64,000 nucleotides of DNA, from assembly GCA_964372215.1 (NCBI GenBank), contig CAYJQC010000006.1, positions 1 to 64,000 of the forward strand. The letters run 5' to 3'. The translations under genes and the position numbers were made by a program. The notes beneath the pieces are model-generated. The model was not told the DNA's origin. It worked only from the letters and a program-made list of their open reading frames with translations, and did not search any database. Below, one piece after another: positions 50,306 to 58,902 of this stretch (within the stretch, counting starts at the first letter, position 1; each line of letters begins with the position of its first letter). The stretch is from DAIMFL01 sp964372215 (GTDB lineage: Bacteria > Pseudomonadota > Alphaproteobacteria > Dongiales > Dongiaceae).

Positions 50306-52726
50306 ATGAAGTCTCATGCGCGCGTGGTCGTGATCGGCGGCGGCGTCGTCGGCTGCAGCGTCCTCTATCACCTGGCCCGGGCCGGCTGGTCCGACGTGGT
50401 GCTGATGGAGCGCTCGGAGCTCACCTCCGGCTCGACCTGGCACGCCGCCGGCGGCATGCACGCATTGAACGGCGACGTCAACATGGCGGCGCTGCAGTCC
50501 TACACCATCAAGCTCTATGCCGAGATCGAGAAGGAATCCGGCCAGTCCTGCGGCATCCACCGGGCCGGCTGCATCTACCTGGCGGGCACCGACGACCGCC
50601 ACGACTTCTTCCGCTCCGAGCGGGCCAAGGCGCGCCATATCGGCATCGACATGGATTTCCTGTCGCTCGACGAGGCGAAGAAGCTGGTGCCGATCGTCGA
50701 CATCTCGCGCTTCAAGGCGGCGCTGTTCGATCCCAATGACGGCCATGTCGACCCGAACGGCGTCACCAACGCCTATGCCAAGGCGGCGCGGGCGCGCGGC
50801 GCCGAGATCTACCGCCACACGCCGGTCATCGAGACCCGGCCGACCAAGGGCGGCGGCTGGCTGGTGGTGACTCCCCAGGGCAGCATCGAGGCGGAGTACG
50901 TGGTGAACGCCGGCGGGCTGTGGGCGCGCGAGGTGGCGGCCCTGGCCGGCGTGCGCCTGCCGGTCGTGCCGATGGAGCACCAGTACATCGTCACCAACGA
51001 GATCGCCGAGGTGGCGGCGCTCGACCGCGAGATTCCGATGACCATCGACTTCGAGGGCGAGAGCTATCTGCGCCAGGAAGGCAAGGGCCTCTTGATCGGC
51101 ACCTACGAGCAGGACTGCCGCCACTGGGGCCTGCCGGAGACGCCCGCGGATTTCGGCCACGAATTGCTGCCGCCCGATCTCGACCGCATCTCCGACGCCA
51201 TGGAGCAGGCGATGCTGGCCTATCCCTGCCTGGTCGAGGGCGGCGTCAAGCGGGTGGTCAATGGCGGCATGGTATTCGCCCCCGACGGCAACCCGCTGAT
51301 CGGCCCGGTCCGCGGCTTGAAGAACTACTTCGTCGCCTGCGGCGTGATGGCCGGCTTCTCCCAGGGCGGCGGCGTCGGCCTGGCGGTCGCCAACTGGATC
51401 ACCGACGGCGAGCCCGGCATGGACGTGTTCGCCATGGACGTGGCGCGCTTCGGCGACTATGCGACGCCGGCCTATGTGCTGACCAAGACCGCCGAGAACT
51501 ACCGCCGGCGCTTCGCCATGATGTTCCCGAACGAGGAGCTGCCGGCGGCCCGGCCGCTGCGCACCACGCCGGTCTACGACCGCCTGGCCAAGAAGGGCGC
51601 GGCGTTCGGCGCGGCCTATGGCTGGGAATATCCGCTGTGGTACGCCGGCACCGGGCAGAAGCCGCAGGAGACGCCGAGCTATCGCCGCTCCGAGGCGTTC
51701 TCCCATGTCGCCGAGGAATGCCGCAACGTGCGCGAGCGGGTCGGGCTGTGGGAGACCTCGAGCTACTGCAAGTTCGCGCTCAGCGGCGCGGGCGCCGGCG
51801 ACTGGCTCTCGGGGATGGTCAGCAACCGGCTGCCGGCGAAGGACGGCCGGGTCGTGCTGTGCCCGATGCTGACGCCCAAGGGCCGCATCCTCGGCGACCT
51901 GACCGCCGCGCGGCTGGCGCCGGACATGTACCTGATGTTCGGTTCGCCCGGCGCGGTGCTGTACTACCAGCGCTGGTTCGAGGCGCATCTGCCGGCGGCC
52001 AGCGGGATCAGCCTGCGCGACGTCACCGCCGAGCTCGCGGGATTCTCGATCTCCGGCCCCAAGGCGCGCGACCTCTTGGCGGTGCTGACCGGCGCCGACG
52101 TGTCGAACGCCACCCTGCCGTTCCTCGGCGCCCGCTATTATCCGATCGGTCCGGTCGAGGCGCTGGTGCTGCGGGTCTCCTTCACCGGCGAGCTCGGCTA
52201 CGAGATCTACGTGCCGGCGCCCTATCAGATCGGGCTCTACGAATGGCTGGTCGAGGCCGGCAAGGCCTATGGCATGCGGCCGTTCGGCGTGCGCGCGCTG
52301 AATTCCCTGCGGCTCGAAAAGGGCTATGGCGGCTGGGGCCGCGAATACAGCCAGGACTACACCCCGGCGGAGGCCGGGCTCGGCTGGCTGGTGAAGGCCG
52401 ACAAGGGCGACTTCATCGGCCGCGACGCGGCGCTGCGCGACCAGGCGGCGGCGCCCAGGCGCCGGCTCTCGATCCTCGCCGTCGAGTCCGGCGAGCTCGA
52501 CCCCTGGGGCGGCGAGCCGGTGTTCCATGACGGCAAGGTGACCGGCCGCGTCACCTCGGCGGGCTACGGCCACACGGTGGGCAAGGCGATCGCGCTCACC
52601 TACCTGCCGGCGGCGTGTGCCGAGGCGAGCGATGGCTTCGAAATCGAGATCCTCGGCACCCGCTACCGGGCCACGCGCCAAGCCAAGCCGCTCTACGATC
52701 CCGAGGGCAAGCGACTCAGGGGCTGA
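50306..52726 (+). CDS. GcvT-family FAD dehydrogenase (dimethylglycine/sarcosine dehydrogenase-like)
   Basis: An 806-residue two-part enzyme. The N-terminal half is a DAO-type flavoprotein (VVVIGGGVVGCSVLYHLARA) with SGSTWHAAGG, where the His carries covalent FAD in DMGDH. The C-terminal half is a GcvT tetrahydrofolate-binding aminomethyltransferase domain (from about 430). Such enzymes demethylate dimethylglycine or sarcosine and pass the carbon to folate. It fits with the Rieske oxygenase and choline/carnitine-like genes in the window. It overlaps the opposite desaturase gene by 11 bp. Confidence 0.92.
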   Translation: MKSHARVVVIGGGVVGCSVLYHLARAGWSDVVLMERSELTSGSTWHAAGGMHALNGDVNMAALQSYTIKLYAEIEKESGQSCGIHRAGCIYLAGTDDRHDFFRSERAKARHIGIDMDFLSLDEAKKLVPIVDISRFKAALFDPNDGHVDPNGVTNAYAKAARARGAEIYRHTPVIETRPTKGGGWLVVTPQGSIEAEYVVNAGGLWAREVAALAGVRLPVVPMEHQYIVTNEIAEVAALDREIPMTIDFEGESYLRQEGKGLLIGTYEQDCRHWGLPETPADFGHELLPPDLDRISDAMEQAMLAYPCLVEGGVKRVVNGGMVFAPDGNPLIGPVRGLKNYFVACGVMAGFSQGGGVGLAVANWITDGEPGMDVFAMDVARFGDYATPAYVLTKTAENYRRRFAMMFPNEELPAARPLRTTPVYDRLAKKGAAFGAAYGWEYPLWYAGTGQKPQETPSYRRSEAFSHVAEECRNVRERVGLWETSSYCKFALSGAGAGDWLSGMVSNRLPAKDGRVVLCPMLTPKGRILGDLTAARLAPDMYLMFGSPGAVLYYQRWFEAHLPAASGISLRDVTAELAGFSISGPKARDLLAVLTGADVSNATLPFLGARYYPIGPVEALVLRVSFTGELGYEIYVPAPYQIGLYEWLVEAGKAYGMRPFGVRALNSLRLEKGYGGWGREYSQDYTPAEAGLGWLVKADKGDFIGRDAALRDQAAAPRRRLSILAVESGELDPWGGEPVFHDGKVTGRVTSAGYGHTVGKAIALTYLPAACAEASDGFEIEILGTRYRATRQAKPLYDPEGKRLRG

Positions 52727-53624
52727 GCGTCCGCAGGATCCGGGCCTGCACCGCGGCGTAGCTCGGCGCGGTGGACTTCTGCTCTTCGGCGACCAGCGCG
52801 TCGAGGGCGGGCAGGGCGTGGAACGGCACACCGGGATAGGCGTGGTGCGCGCCGTGATAGGGCATGTTCCAGGCCAGGAAGCGCACGGCGGCATTGGTCC
52901 GCGTGGTGCGCGAGTTGCGCCACATGTCGCCGGGGTCGAGCGGGCACAGCGTGTGCTCGGCCATCAGATACAGGCGCAGGAACGGCTGGCCGAGCAAGGC
53001 CGGCCCCACCCACAGCACTAGCGCCGCGCTGCTGCCGGTGGCCAGCGAGGCGGCGAGCACCACGGCGTAGATCGCCAGCAGCAGGCGGGCCTCCCTGACC
53101 ACCACCGCGCGTTGCCCGTCGCTCTTGTAGAAGGTCTCCGATACGCGCCCCAGGGACTGGCCGGCGATCAGTCGGGCATGGCCGATCCAGTAGGGCAGCC
53201 CGCTCACGGCCCACAGCCATTGCCGGATCGTCCGAGGCTTGGGCGTCGTCAGTTCCGGATCACGCGCCGGGTCCTGGGTAAAGCGGTGATGCTCGAAATG
53301 GAAGGCGCGGAAATGCTCGTGCGGCAGCAGGATGAGCGCGCCGAGCACGAAGGCGACGCCTTCGTTCACCGCGCGGGCGGCGAAGGCGGTGCGGTGGATG
53401 GTCTCGTGCAGCGGCGCGAACAGCGATATCAGCACGACGCCGTGAACCAGCATCGCCGGCCACAGCCAAAGTGTACCGCGGGCCTGCCAGACCACGATGC
53501 CGGTGAGCGCCAGCAGCAGGGCGTGGGCGCCCAGCCGCCGCCAGCCGGCCGCGTCCGAGCGGACCGACAGACCGGCCAGGGTCCTGCGGTCGAGCGGCGA
53601 GGCGGGGGCGGTTCCATCGGGCAT
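52716..53624 (-). CDS. Fatty acid desaturase-family membrane protein
   Basis: A 302-residue di-iron membrane enzyme. Three histidine boxes are present: HETIH at 73-77, HFEHH at 109-113 and HGAHH in NMPYHGAHHAYPG near residue 260. Several hydrophobic segments separate them. It could desaturate acyl chains or hydroxylate a small lipid or amine. ATG 53624 follows GGGAG. Confidence 0.9.
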   Translation of the reverse strand: MPDGTAPASPLDRRTLAGLSVRSDAAGWRRLGAHALLLALTGIVVWQARGTLWLWPAMLVHGVVLISLFAPLHETIHRTAFAARAVNEGVAFVLGALILLPHEHFRAFHFEHHRFTQDPARDPELTTPKPRTIRQWLWAVSGLPYWIGHARLIAGQSLGRVSETFYKSDGQRAVVVREARLLLAIYAVVLAASLATGSSAALVLWVGPALLGQPFLRLYLMAEHTLCPLDPGDMWRNSRTTRTNAAVRFLAWNMPYHGAHHAYPGVPFHALPALDALVAEEQKSTAPSYAAVQARILRTLSP

Positions 53625-53665
53625 GGCTGGCTCCCGGTCGAGTATGGAAGCCCGGGAGCAGGATG

Positions 53666-54460
53666 TCACCGTCCCGCGGTCAGTCCGAAATCCATCGGCA
53701 GGCAGGCGGCGGTGATCGGCGCCGCCGCGTCGGAACAGAGGAACAGGATGAAGGCGGCGACCTCGTCGGCGGTGACGAAGCGGGCGCGGGCGGCTTGCGG
53801 ATAGAGCGAGAGCAGCTTGCGCTTGTAGCCCTCGGGGTCGCCGGCACCATAGGTCGCCGCCTGGAACTCGATCATCGGCGTGTCGACGTCGCACGGACAC
53901 ACGCCGTTGACGCGCACGCCCTGGGCCGCCAGCTCGAGGCCGAGCGACCTGGTGAGCAGGGCCACCCCGCCCTTCGACGCGCAGTACACCGCGGTCCCGG
54001 CATAGCCCATCAGCCCGGCGTCGGAGATGATGTTGACGATGCAGCCGCTTGTCTCGATCAGCGGCGGGATGGCGTAGCGGCAGCAGAAGAACGTGCCCTT
54101 GAGATTGATGTCGATGACGCGGTCCCATTCGGCCTCGTCGACATCGACCGTCGCGCCCTCGACCCAGACCCCGGCGCCGTTCACCAGCATGTCGAGCCGG
54201 CCGTGCCGCTCGAGCGCGACCGCGACCGCGCCGCGGCACTCCGCCGGCTTCGTCACGTCACAGCGGATGCCGGAGACGCGGCCCGGCGCCGCCAGCTCCG
54301 CGACCGTCGCGGCGATTCGGCCGTCGTCGATGTCGGCGACCGCCACGTGCGCGCCCTCGCGCAGGAACTGCGCCGCCGTCGCCCGGCCCATGCCGCCGGC
54401 GCCGCCGGTGATGAGGACGGACTTGCCGTCGAAGCGCGCCGCGGACTCAGGCGTAGCCAT
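53666..54460 (-). CDS. SDR-family oxidoreductase
   Basis: A 264-residue classical short-chain dehydrogenase with TGGAGGMGRATAAQ, NGAGVW and the active-site YCASK; a CDVDTP segment lies where the substrate loop begins. It overlaps the upstream SDR by 14 bp, and the two may act on the same intermediate or form a pair. Substrate unknown. Confidence 0.9.
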   Translation of the reverse strand: MATPESAARFDGKSVLITGGAGGMGRATAAQFLREGAHVAVADIDDGRIAATVAELAAPGRVSGIRCDVTKPAECRGAVAVALERHGRLDMLVNGAGVWVEGATVDVDEAEWDRVIDINLKGTFFCCRYAIPPLIETSGCIVNIISDAGLMGYAGTAVYCASKGGVALLTRSLGLELAAQGVRVNGVCPCDVDTPMIEFQAATYGAGDPEGYKRKLLSLYPQAARARFVTADEVAAFILFLCSDAAAPITAACLPMDFGLTAGR

Positions 54461-55241
54461 CCTGCGGCCCCTTGTTCTCCTGGATGATGTTGCCGCCGTC
54501 GACCACGTGAAGCTGGCCGGTGATGTAGCTCGCCTCCTCGGTCGCCAGGAAGGCGACCAGCGCCGCCACCTCGTCGGGCCGGCCGGGGCGGCCGACCGGC
54601 GTGTGCTTGCCGCCGGCGATCTCGCTGTCGAACGACGATGCGGTTTCGATCCAGCCCGGCCCGACCGCGTTGACGGTGATGCCGTCGCGCCCGTACTCGA
54701 TCGCCAGCGCGCGGGTCAGGCCGAGCATGGCCGCCTTCGAGGTGCTGTAGACGCTCGAGTTGAAACTGCTCACCAGCGGCCCGGTCACCGAGGACATGTG
54801 GACGATGCGGCCCCACTTGCGCTTCAGCATGTCGGGCAGCACCGCCTGGGTGACGGTCACGCAGGTGGTGAGGTTGCGGGTCATCGCCGCATCCCACTGG
54901 GCGTCGCTGTAGCCGAGAAAATCGGTCGACTGCTCGGGCTGGCCGACCGAGGTCATGCCGGCATTGTTCACGAGGATGTCGATGCGCCCCATGCGGTCGA
55001 TGATCTCGGCGACCAGCGCGCGCGCCGCCGCGCGGTCGGTCAGGTCGCAGACATAGCCGGCCGCCGCGATGCCGTCGGCCGTCAGCTCCTCGGCCCGCTC
55101 GTGGATCCGGGGGGTGGTCGAGGTCAAGGCGACCACGGCGCCCGCCTGCCCGAGGGCCCGGGCGGCGGCGAAGCCGATGCCGGCCTCGCTGCCGGCGCCG
55201 GTCACAAAGGCGGTTCTTCCCTGAAGTCCGGTGATGGCCAT
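54447..55241 (-). CDS. SDR-family oxidoreductase
   Basis: A 264-residue short-chain dehydrogenase with TGAGSEAGIGFAAARALG, NNAGMTS, HMSSVTG and YSTSK. The GSEAGIG spacing is the FabG-like subgroup with an extra residue. ATG 55241 (MAITGLQG) lies 9 bp after GGGGAGGA. First of the two-SDR unit, divergent from the aminotransferase at 55418. Confidence 0.9.
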   Translation of the reverse strand: MAITGLQGRTAFVTGAGSEAGIGFAAARALGQAGAVVALTSTTPRIHERAEELTADGIAAAGYVCDLTDRAAARALVAEIIDRMGRIDILVNNAGMTSVGQPEQSTDFLGYSDAQWDAAMTRNLTTCVTVTQAVLPDMLKRKWGRIVHMSSVTGPLVSSFNSSVYSTSKAAMLGLTRALAIEYGRDGITVNAVGPGWIETASSFDSEIAGGKHTPVGRPGRPDEVAALVAFLATEEASYITGQLHVVDGGNIIQENKGPQDGYA

Positions 55242-55417
55242 GCGTCTGCGTCCTCCCCTGCGATCGGCCGGCATCAGACCATAAAGCCGAGACATGACAA
55301 AGCGTTATGCGGTGCGCGGGCGGGCCGGTCGCGGCGGGGGGTTGCGGGTTTCACGCCGCCCGGCTATTGGATGGAGGCCCCCGCGGGGGCGATCCCGGGG
55401 ATCTCAGGAGAAAAAGA

Positions 55418-56785
55418 ATGACCGTTCGCGTCGCCGGCGTGCCCGTGCGGGCTGTCGCCGCGATGAACGAGCGCGAGCGCCGGCGGTTCGTCGACAGCCA
55501 TCCGGCCTCGCAGGCGCTCGCCCAGGCGGCGCGGCGCCACTGGTTCGCCGGGGTGCCGATGCACTGGATGGTGGACTGGGGCACGCCGTTCCCGCTGTTC
55601 GTCCGCTCCGCCAGCGGCGCCCACTTCGCCGATGCCGACGGCCACGACTACATCGATTTCTGTCTCGGCGACACCGGCTCGATGTTCGGCCATTCGCCGG
55701 CGCCGGTGGCCGAGATGCTGGCGACGCGCGGGGGCCAGGGATTGACCGTCATGCTGCCGTCGGAGGACGCGGTCGCGGTCGGGGCCGAGCTGGCGCGCCG
55801 CTTCGGCCTGCCGGTGTGGCAGACCGCCGCCACCGCCTCCGACGCCAATCGCTTCGTGCTGCGCTGGGCGCGCGGGATCACCGGGCGCGGCAAGGTGCTG
55901 GTGTTCAACGGCTGCTATCACGGCTCGGTCGACGAGACCTTCGTGCGCCTGAAGGACGGCAAGCCGATGCACCGCCCGGGCCTGGTCGGCCAGGCGGTCG
56001 ACCTGACCCGCAACACGGTGGTGGTGGAGTTCAACGATCTCGCGGGCGTCGAGGCGGCGCTCAAGGGCGGCGACATCGCCTGCGTGATCACCGAGCCGGC
56101 GCTCACCAACATCGGCATGGTGCTGCCGACGCCCGATTTCCATGTCAACCTGCGCAAGCTGACGCGGGCCCACGGCGCGCTGCTGGTGATCGACGAGACC
56201 CACACCATCAGCACCGGGCCCGGCGGCTACACCCGCGCCCACGGCCTGGAGCCGGATTTCTTCGTGCTCGGCAAGCCGGTCGCCGGCGGGATTCCCTGCG
56301 CGGTGTTCGGCTGCACCGCGGAGGTGGCCGAGCGCATGGAGCGGCTGGTGCGCGCGGGCGAGCCCGGACATACTGGCATGGGCACCACCCTGGCCGGCAG
56401 CGTCCTCGCCATGGCGGCGATGCGGGTCAACCTCGAGCGGGTGATGACCCAGGCCGCCTATGACCACATGCTGCCCTTGTCGAAGAAGCTCGCCGACGGC
56501 ATCGCGACGGCGATCGCCAAGCGCAATCTGCCCTGGCACGTCTCCAATGTCGGCGCGCGCGCCGAGTTCGTGTGCGCCGCGCGCCCGCCGCGGAACGGCA
56601 GCGAGGCGGCGCTCGCCATGCATGGCGAGCTGGAGCATGCCGTTCACCTGTTCCTGCTGAACCGCGGCGTGGTGATCACGCCGTTCCACAACATGACCCT
56701 GGTTTCGCCGGCGACCACCGCGGCCGATGTCGAGCGCCTGATCGCGGTGCTCGGCGACTGCCTCGACCTGCTGGTCGCCGACTGA
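55418..56785 (+). CDS. Class III aminotransferase (GSA-aminomutase-like)
   Basis: A 455-residue PLP enzyme. TAATASDANRFVLRWARGIT replaces the usual SGTEA loop, NGCYHGSVDE stacks the cofactor, Asp259 is in LVIDETHT and the Schiff-base Lys286 in VLGKPVAGG. It belongs to the branch that often accompanies PuuA-like glutamine synthetases. ATG 55418 has an excellent AGGAG site. It is 19 bp before the glutamine-synthetase gene, so one operon. Confidence 0.92.
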   Translation: MTVRVAGVPVRAVAAMNERERRRFVDSHPASQALAQAARRHWFAGVPMHWMVDWGTPFPLFVRSASGAHFADADGHDYIDFCLGDTGSMFGHSPAPVAEMLATRGGQGLTVMLPSEDAVAVGAELARRFGLPVWQTAATASDANRFVLRWARGITGRGKVLVFNGCYHGSVDETFVRLKDGKPMHRPGLVGQAVDLTRNTVVVEFNDLAGVEAALKGGDIACVITEPALTNIGMVLPTPDFHVNLRKLTRAHGALLVIDETHTISTGPGGYTRAHGLEPDFFVLGKPVAGGIPCAVFGCTAEVAERMERLVRAGEPGHTGMGTTLAGSVLAMAAMRVNLERVMTQAAYDHMLPLSKKLADGIATAIAKRNLPWHVSNVGARAEFVCAARPPRNGSEAALAMHGELEHAVHLFLLNRGVVITPFHNMTLVSPATTAADVERLIAVLGDCLDLLVAD

Positions 56786-56804
56786 CCCCACAACGCGAGG
56801 AATC

Positions 56805-58184
56805 ATGAGTGACCGAAGACCTGAAACGGCGGCCGCAGAGGCCGAGAGCTTTCTAGCCGCCAACCCCGACATCGATGCCGTGCAGATCGTCCTCACCGAC
56901 ATCTGCGGCGTCGGGCGCGGCAAGAGCCTGCGGCGCAGCGAAGTCGGTCGGCTGTTTGGCGAAGGGCGATTCATCGCCGGCTCGATCCTGTCGCTCGACA
57001 TCACCGGCGCCGACGTGGTCGAGACCGGCCTGGTCTGGGACGATGGCGACGCCGACCGGATCCTGCATCCCGTCGCGGGCACGCTGGCGCGCGCGCCCTG
57101 GCTCACGCCCGCCACCGGCTCCGTGCTGGTGACGCTGAACGAGCTCGACGGCACACCGTCCGCCGCCGACCCGCGCCATGCCCTGGCCGGCGTCGTCGGC
57201 CGCTTCGCCGAGCTCGACCTGACCCCGGTGGTCGCGGTGGAGCTCGAGTTCTATCTGCTGGACCGCGCCGCCGCCCGCACCGGACGGGCGAAGCCGCCCG
57301 CCCTGCTGCAGAGCGGCTATCGCCCGCGGCATTTCCAGGCCTACGACCTGCGCGATCTCGACGAGATGGCGCCGCTGTTCGCCGACATCTACAAGGCCTG
57401 CGCCGCGCAGAGCGTGCCCGCCGAGACGGCGCTGTGCGAATACGCGCCGGGCCAGTTCGAGATCGTGCTGCGCCACAAGGCCGACGCATTGCGCGCGGTG
57501 GACGAGGCGATCCTCTACAAGCGCATCGTGCGCGGCGTCGCGGCGGCGCATGGCTACGAGGCCACCTTCATGGCCAAGCCCTATGCCGAGTTCACCGGCA
57601 GCGGCATGCATGTGCATATCAGCTTGGCGGACCAGGACGGCGCCAACGTGTTCGCCGACGCCGATCCGGCAGGCAGCCCGCTGCTGCGCCACGCCGCCGG
57701 CGGGCTCATCGCCACCATGGCGGAATCCATGGGAATCTTCGCGCCCAACGCCAACTCGTACCGCCGCTTCCGGCGCAATTCCTATGCTCCGGTATCGCCG
57801 TGCTGGGGCGTCAACAACCGCTCGGTCAGCGTGCGGGTGCCGGCCGGCGCGCCGCCGACCCGCCATATCGAGCATCGGGTCGCCGGGGCCGACGCCAATC
57901 CCTATCTCGCCATGGCGACGACGCTGGCGGCGGTGCATCGCGGGATCACCGCCAGGCTCGATCCGGGCAAGCCGGTCACCGGCAACGGCTATGCCGAGGC
58001 CAAGAGCGAGCTGCCGACCAACTGGTATGCCGCGATGGACGCGACCGAAGAGTCGCAGTTCCTCAAGGACTATCTCGGCGCGCGCTTCATGGAGATCTAC
58101 TGCGCCATCAAGCGCGCCGAGCAGGACCGATTCTATTCCCAGGTCACCGCGCTCGATCTGGAGTGGTACCTGCGGACCGCCTGA
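56805..58184 (+). CDS. Glutamine synthetase-family gamma-glutamyl ligase, PuuA-like
   Basis: A 459-residue member of the glutamine synthetase superfamily. VAVELEFYLLD and the GSGMHVHISLADQDG stretch hold metal and ammonia-site residues, and NRSVSVRVPAG and THRIEHR-like RHIEHRVAGADANPY the ATP and glutamate site. Length and divergence from GlnA point to gamma-glutamylation of an amine, as PuuA does to putrescine, rather than housekeeping ammonia assimilation. It would prime an amine for oxidation or transamination by neighbouring genes. Confidence 0.9.
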   Translation: MSDRRPETAAAEAESFLAANPDIDAVQIVLTDICGVGRGKSLRRSEVGRLFGEGRFIAGSILSLDITGADVVETGLVWDDGDADRILHPVAGTLARAPWLTPATGSVLVTLNELDGTPSAADPRHALAGVVGRFAELDLTPVVAVELEFYLLDRAAARTGRAKPPALLQSGYRPRHFQAYDLRDLDEMAPLFADIYKACAAQSVPAETALCEYAPGQFEIVLRHKADALRAVDEAILYKRIVRGVAAAHGYEATFMAKPYAEFTGSGMHVHISLADQDGANVFADADPAGSPLLRHAAGGLIATMAESMGIFAPNANSYRRFRRNSYAPVSPCWGVNNRSVSVRVPAGAPPTRHIEHRVAGADANPYLAMATTLAAVHRGITARLDPGKPVTGNGYAEAKSELPTNWYAAMDATEESQFLKDYLGARFMEIYCAIKRAEQDRFYSQVTALDLEWYLRTA

Positions 58185-58201
58185 CCCGCTGCCGCAGCCG
58201 C

Positions 58202-58723
58202 TCAATCTCCGGGCGGCTGCTGGCCCCGGCTCGACTGCTCGTCGTACAGGGTCTGCCAGAACGCCTTCTCGTGGTCGCTGGCGACCAGCAGCGCGTCGAC
58301 CTGCCTGCCGTCGTCGCTGAGCGGCAGCACGACCCTGAGATAGCTGACCAGCTCGCGCTCCATCGCCAGAACCAGGCGGCCGAGATAAGGCTGCCCGCTT
58401 CGCTGCACATGCTGGTAGGACTTCAGGATCAGCTCGGCGAACGGCTTGGGCTGCAGCTCGCTGGCCAGCTTGCCGGTGTAGTCGATGCGCTGGGACTGCG
58501 CGATCTCGGTGCCGTACAGGCTGAAGCGGAAATCGTCGATCGCGGGCTCGTGGCGCAGGATCATGACGATGCCGAGGGCGCCCTTGATCGACAAGGGATC
58601 GATGTCGCGGCGCGACGGCATCGGGCGCGACCCTCGGATCGCCTGCCAGTGATCCACCACCAGCGACAGGCGAGGCCGGTCGAGCCGGTCCAGCGGCAGT
58701 TCCTCGATTCCGATCTTGACCAT
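58202..58723 (-). CDS. PAS-domain protein (PAS_5 type)
   Basis: A 173-residue protein with RFSLYGTEIAQSQRIDYTGK and a C-terminal DDGRQVDALLVASD, the PAS_5 core. It is related in layout to the protein at 29573-30088. No output domain. It stands convergent with the PuuA-like gene at 17 bp. The role is unknown, perhaps sensing. Confidence 0.8.
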   Translation of the reverse strand: MVKIGIEELPLDRLDRPRLSLVVDHWQAIRGSRPMPSRRDIDPLSIKGALGIVMILRHEPAIDDFRFSLYGTEIAQSQRIDYTGKLASELQPKPFAELILKSYQHVQRSGQPYLGRLVLAMERELVSYLRVVLPLSDDGRQVDALLVASDHEKAFWQTLYDEQSSRGQQPPGD

Positions 58724-58870
58724 ATGTCGCTGCCCGCCCGCTCCCCGCCGGGCTTGTTGGCTGCAGTATGCACGGCTGCTCCGGGTGGCGACAGCCCGCA
58801 TTCCCGGCGCATGAATCCTGGTCTACCCCGGTGAAGAGCAGCTTGTGTCACGGATTGCACGGCTTCAGCG

Positions 58871-58885
58871 CGATCGGATCATGCT
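58871..58885. repeat. Second copy of the 15829 extragenic element, partial
   Basis: CGATCGGATCATGCT matches the reverse complement of 15829-15843 at 14 of 15 bases. It lies just before the hrpB start, followed by CTAAG. The full stem seen at 15829 is not evident here, so this is a half-copy or a shared motif. Confidence 0.4.
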
Positions 58886-58902
58886 CTAAGTTTGCGCCGG
58901 CC

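Noticed and set aside
50225..52894. An 889-residue minus-strand frame opposite the GcvT-family gene
   Set aside because: Fully antisense to a gene with a strong FAD motif and GcvT domain; composition is shadow-like.
52716..54239. A 507-residue frame joining an SDR-like start to the desaturase
   Set aside because: The upstream part is a shadow of the SDR gene at 53666; the desaturase starts at 53624 with its own ribosome site.
56672..56679. GTGATCAC, the GntR palindrome core, inside the aminotransferase gene
   Set aside because: It is within coding sequence far from a promoter, as is another copy at 56084; an 8-bp word is expected about once by chance in a window this size.
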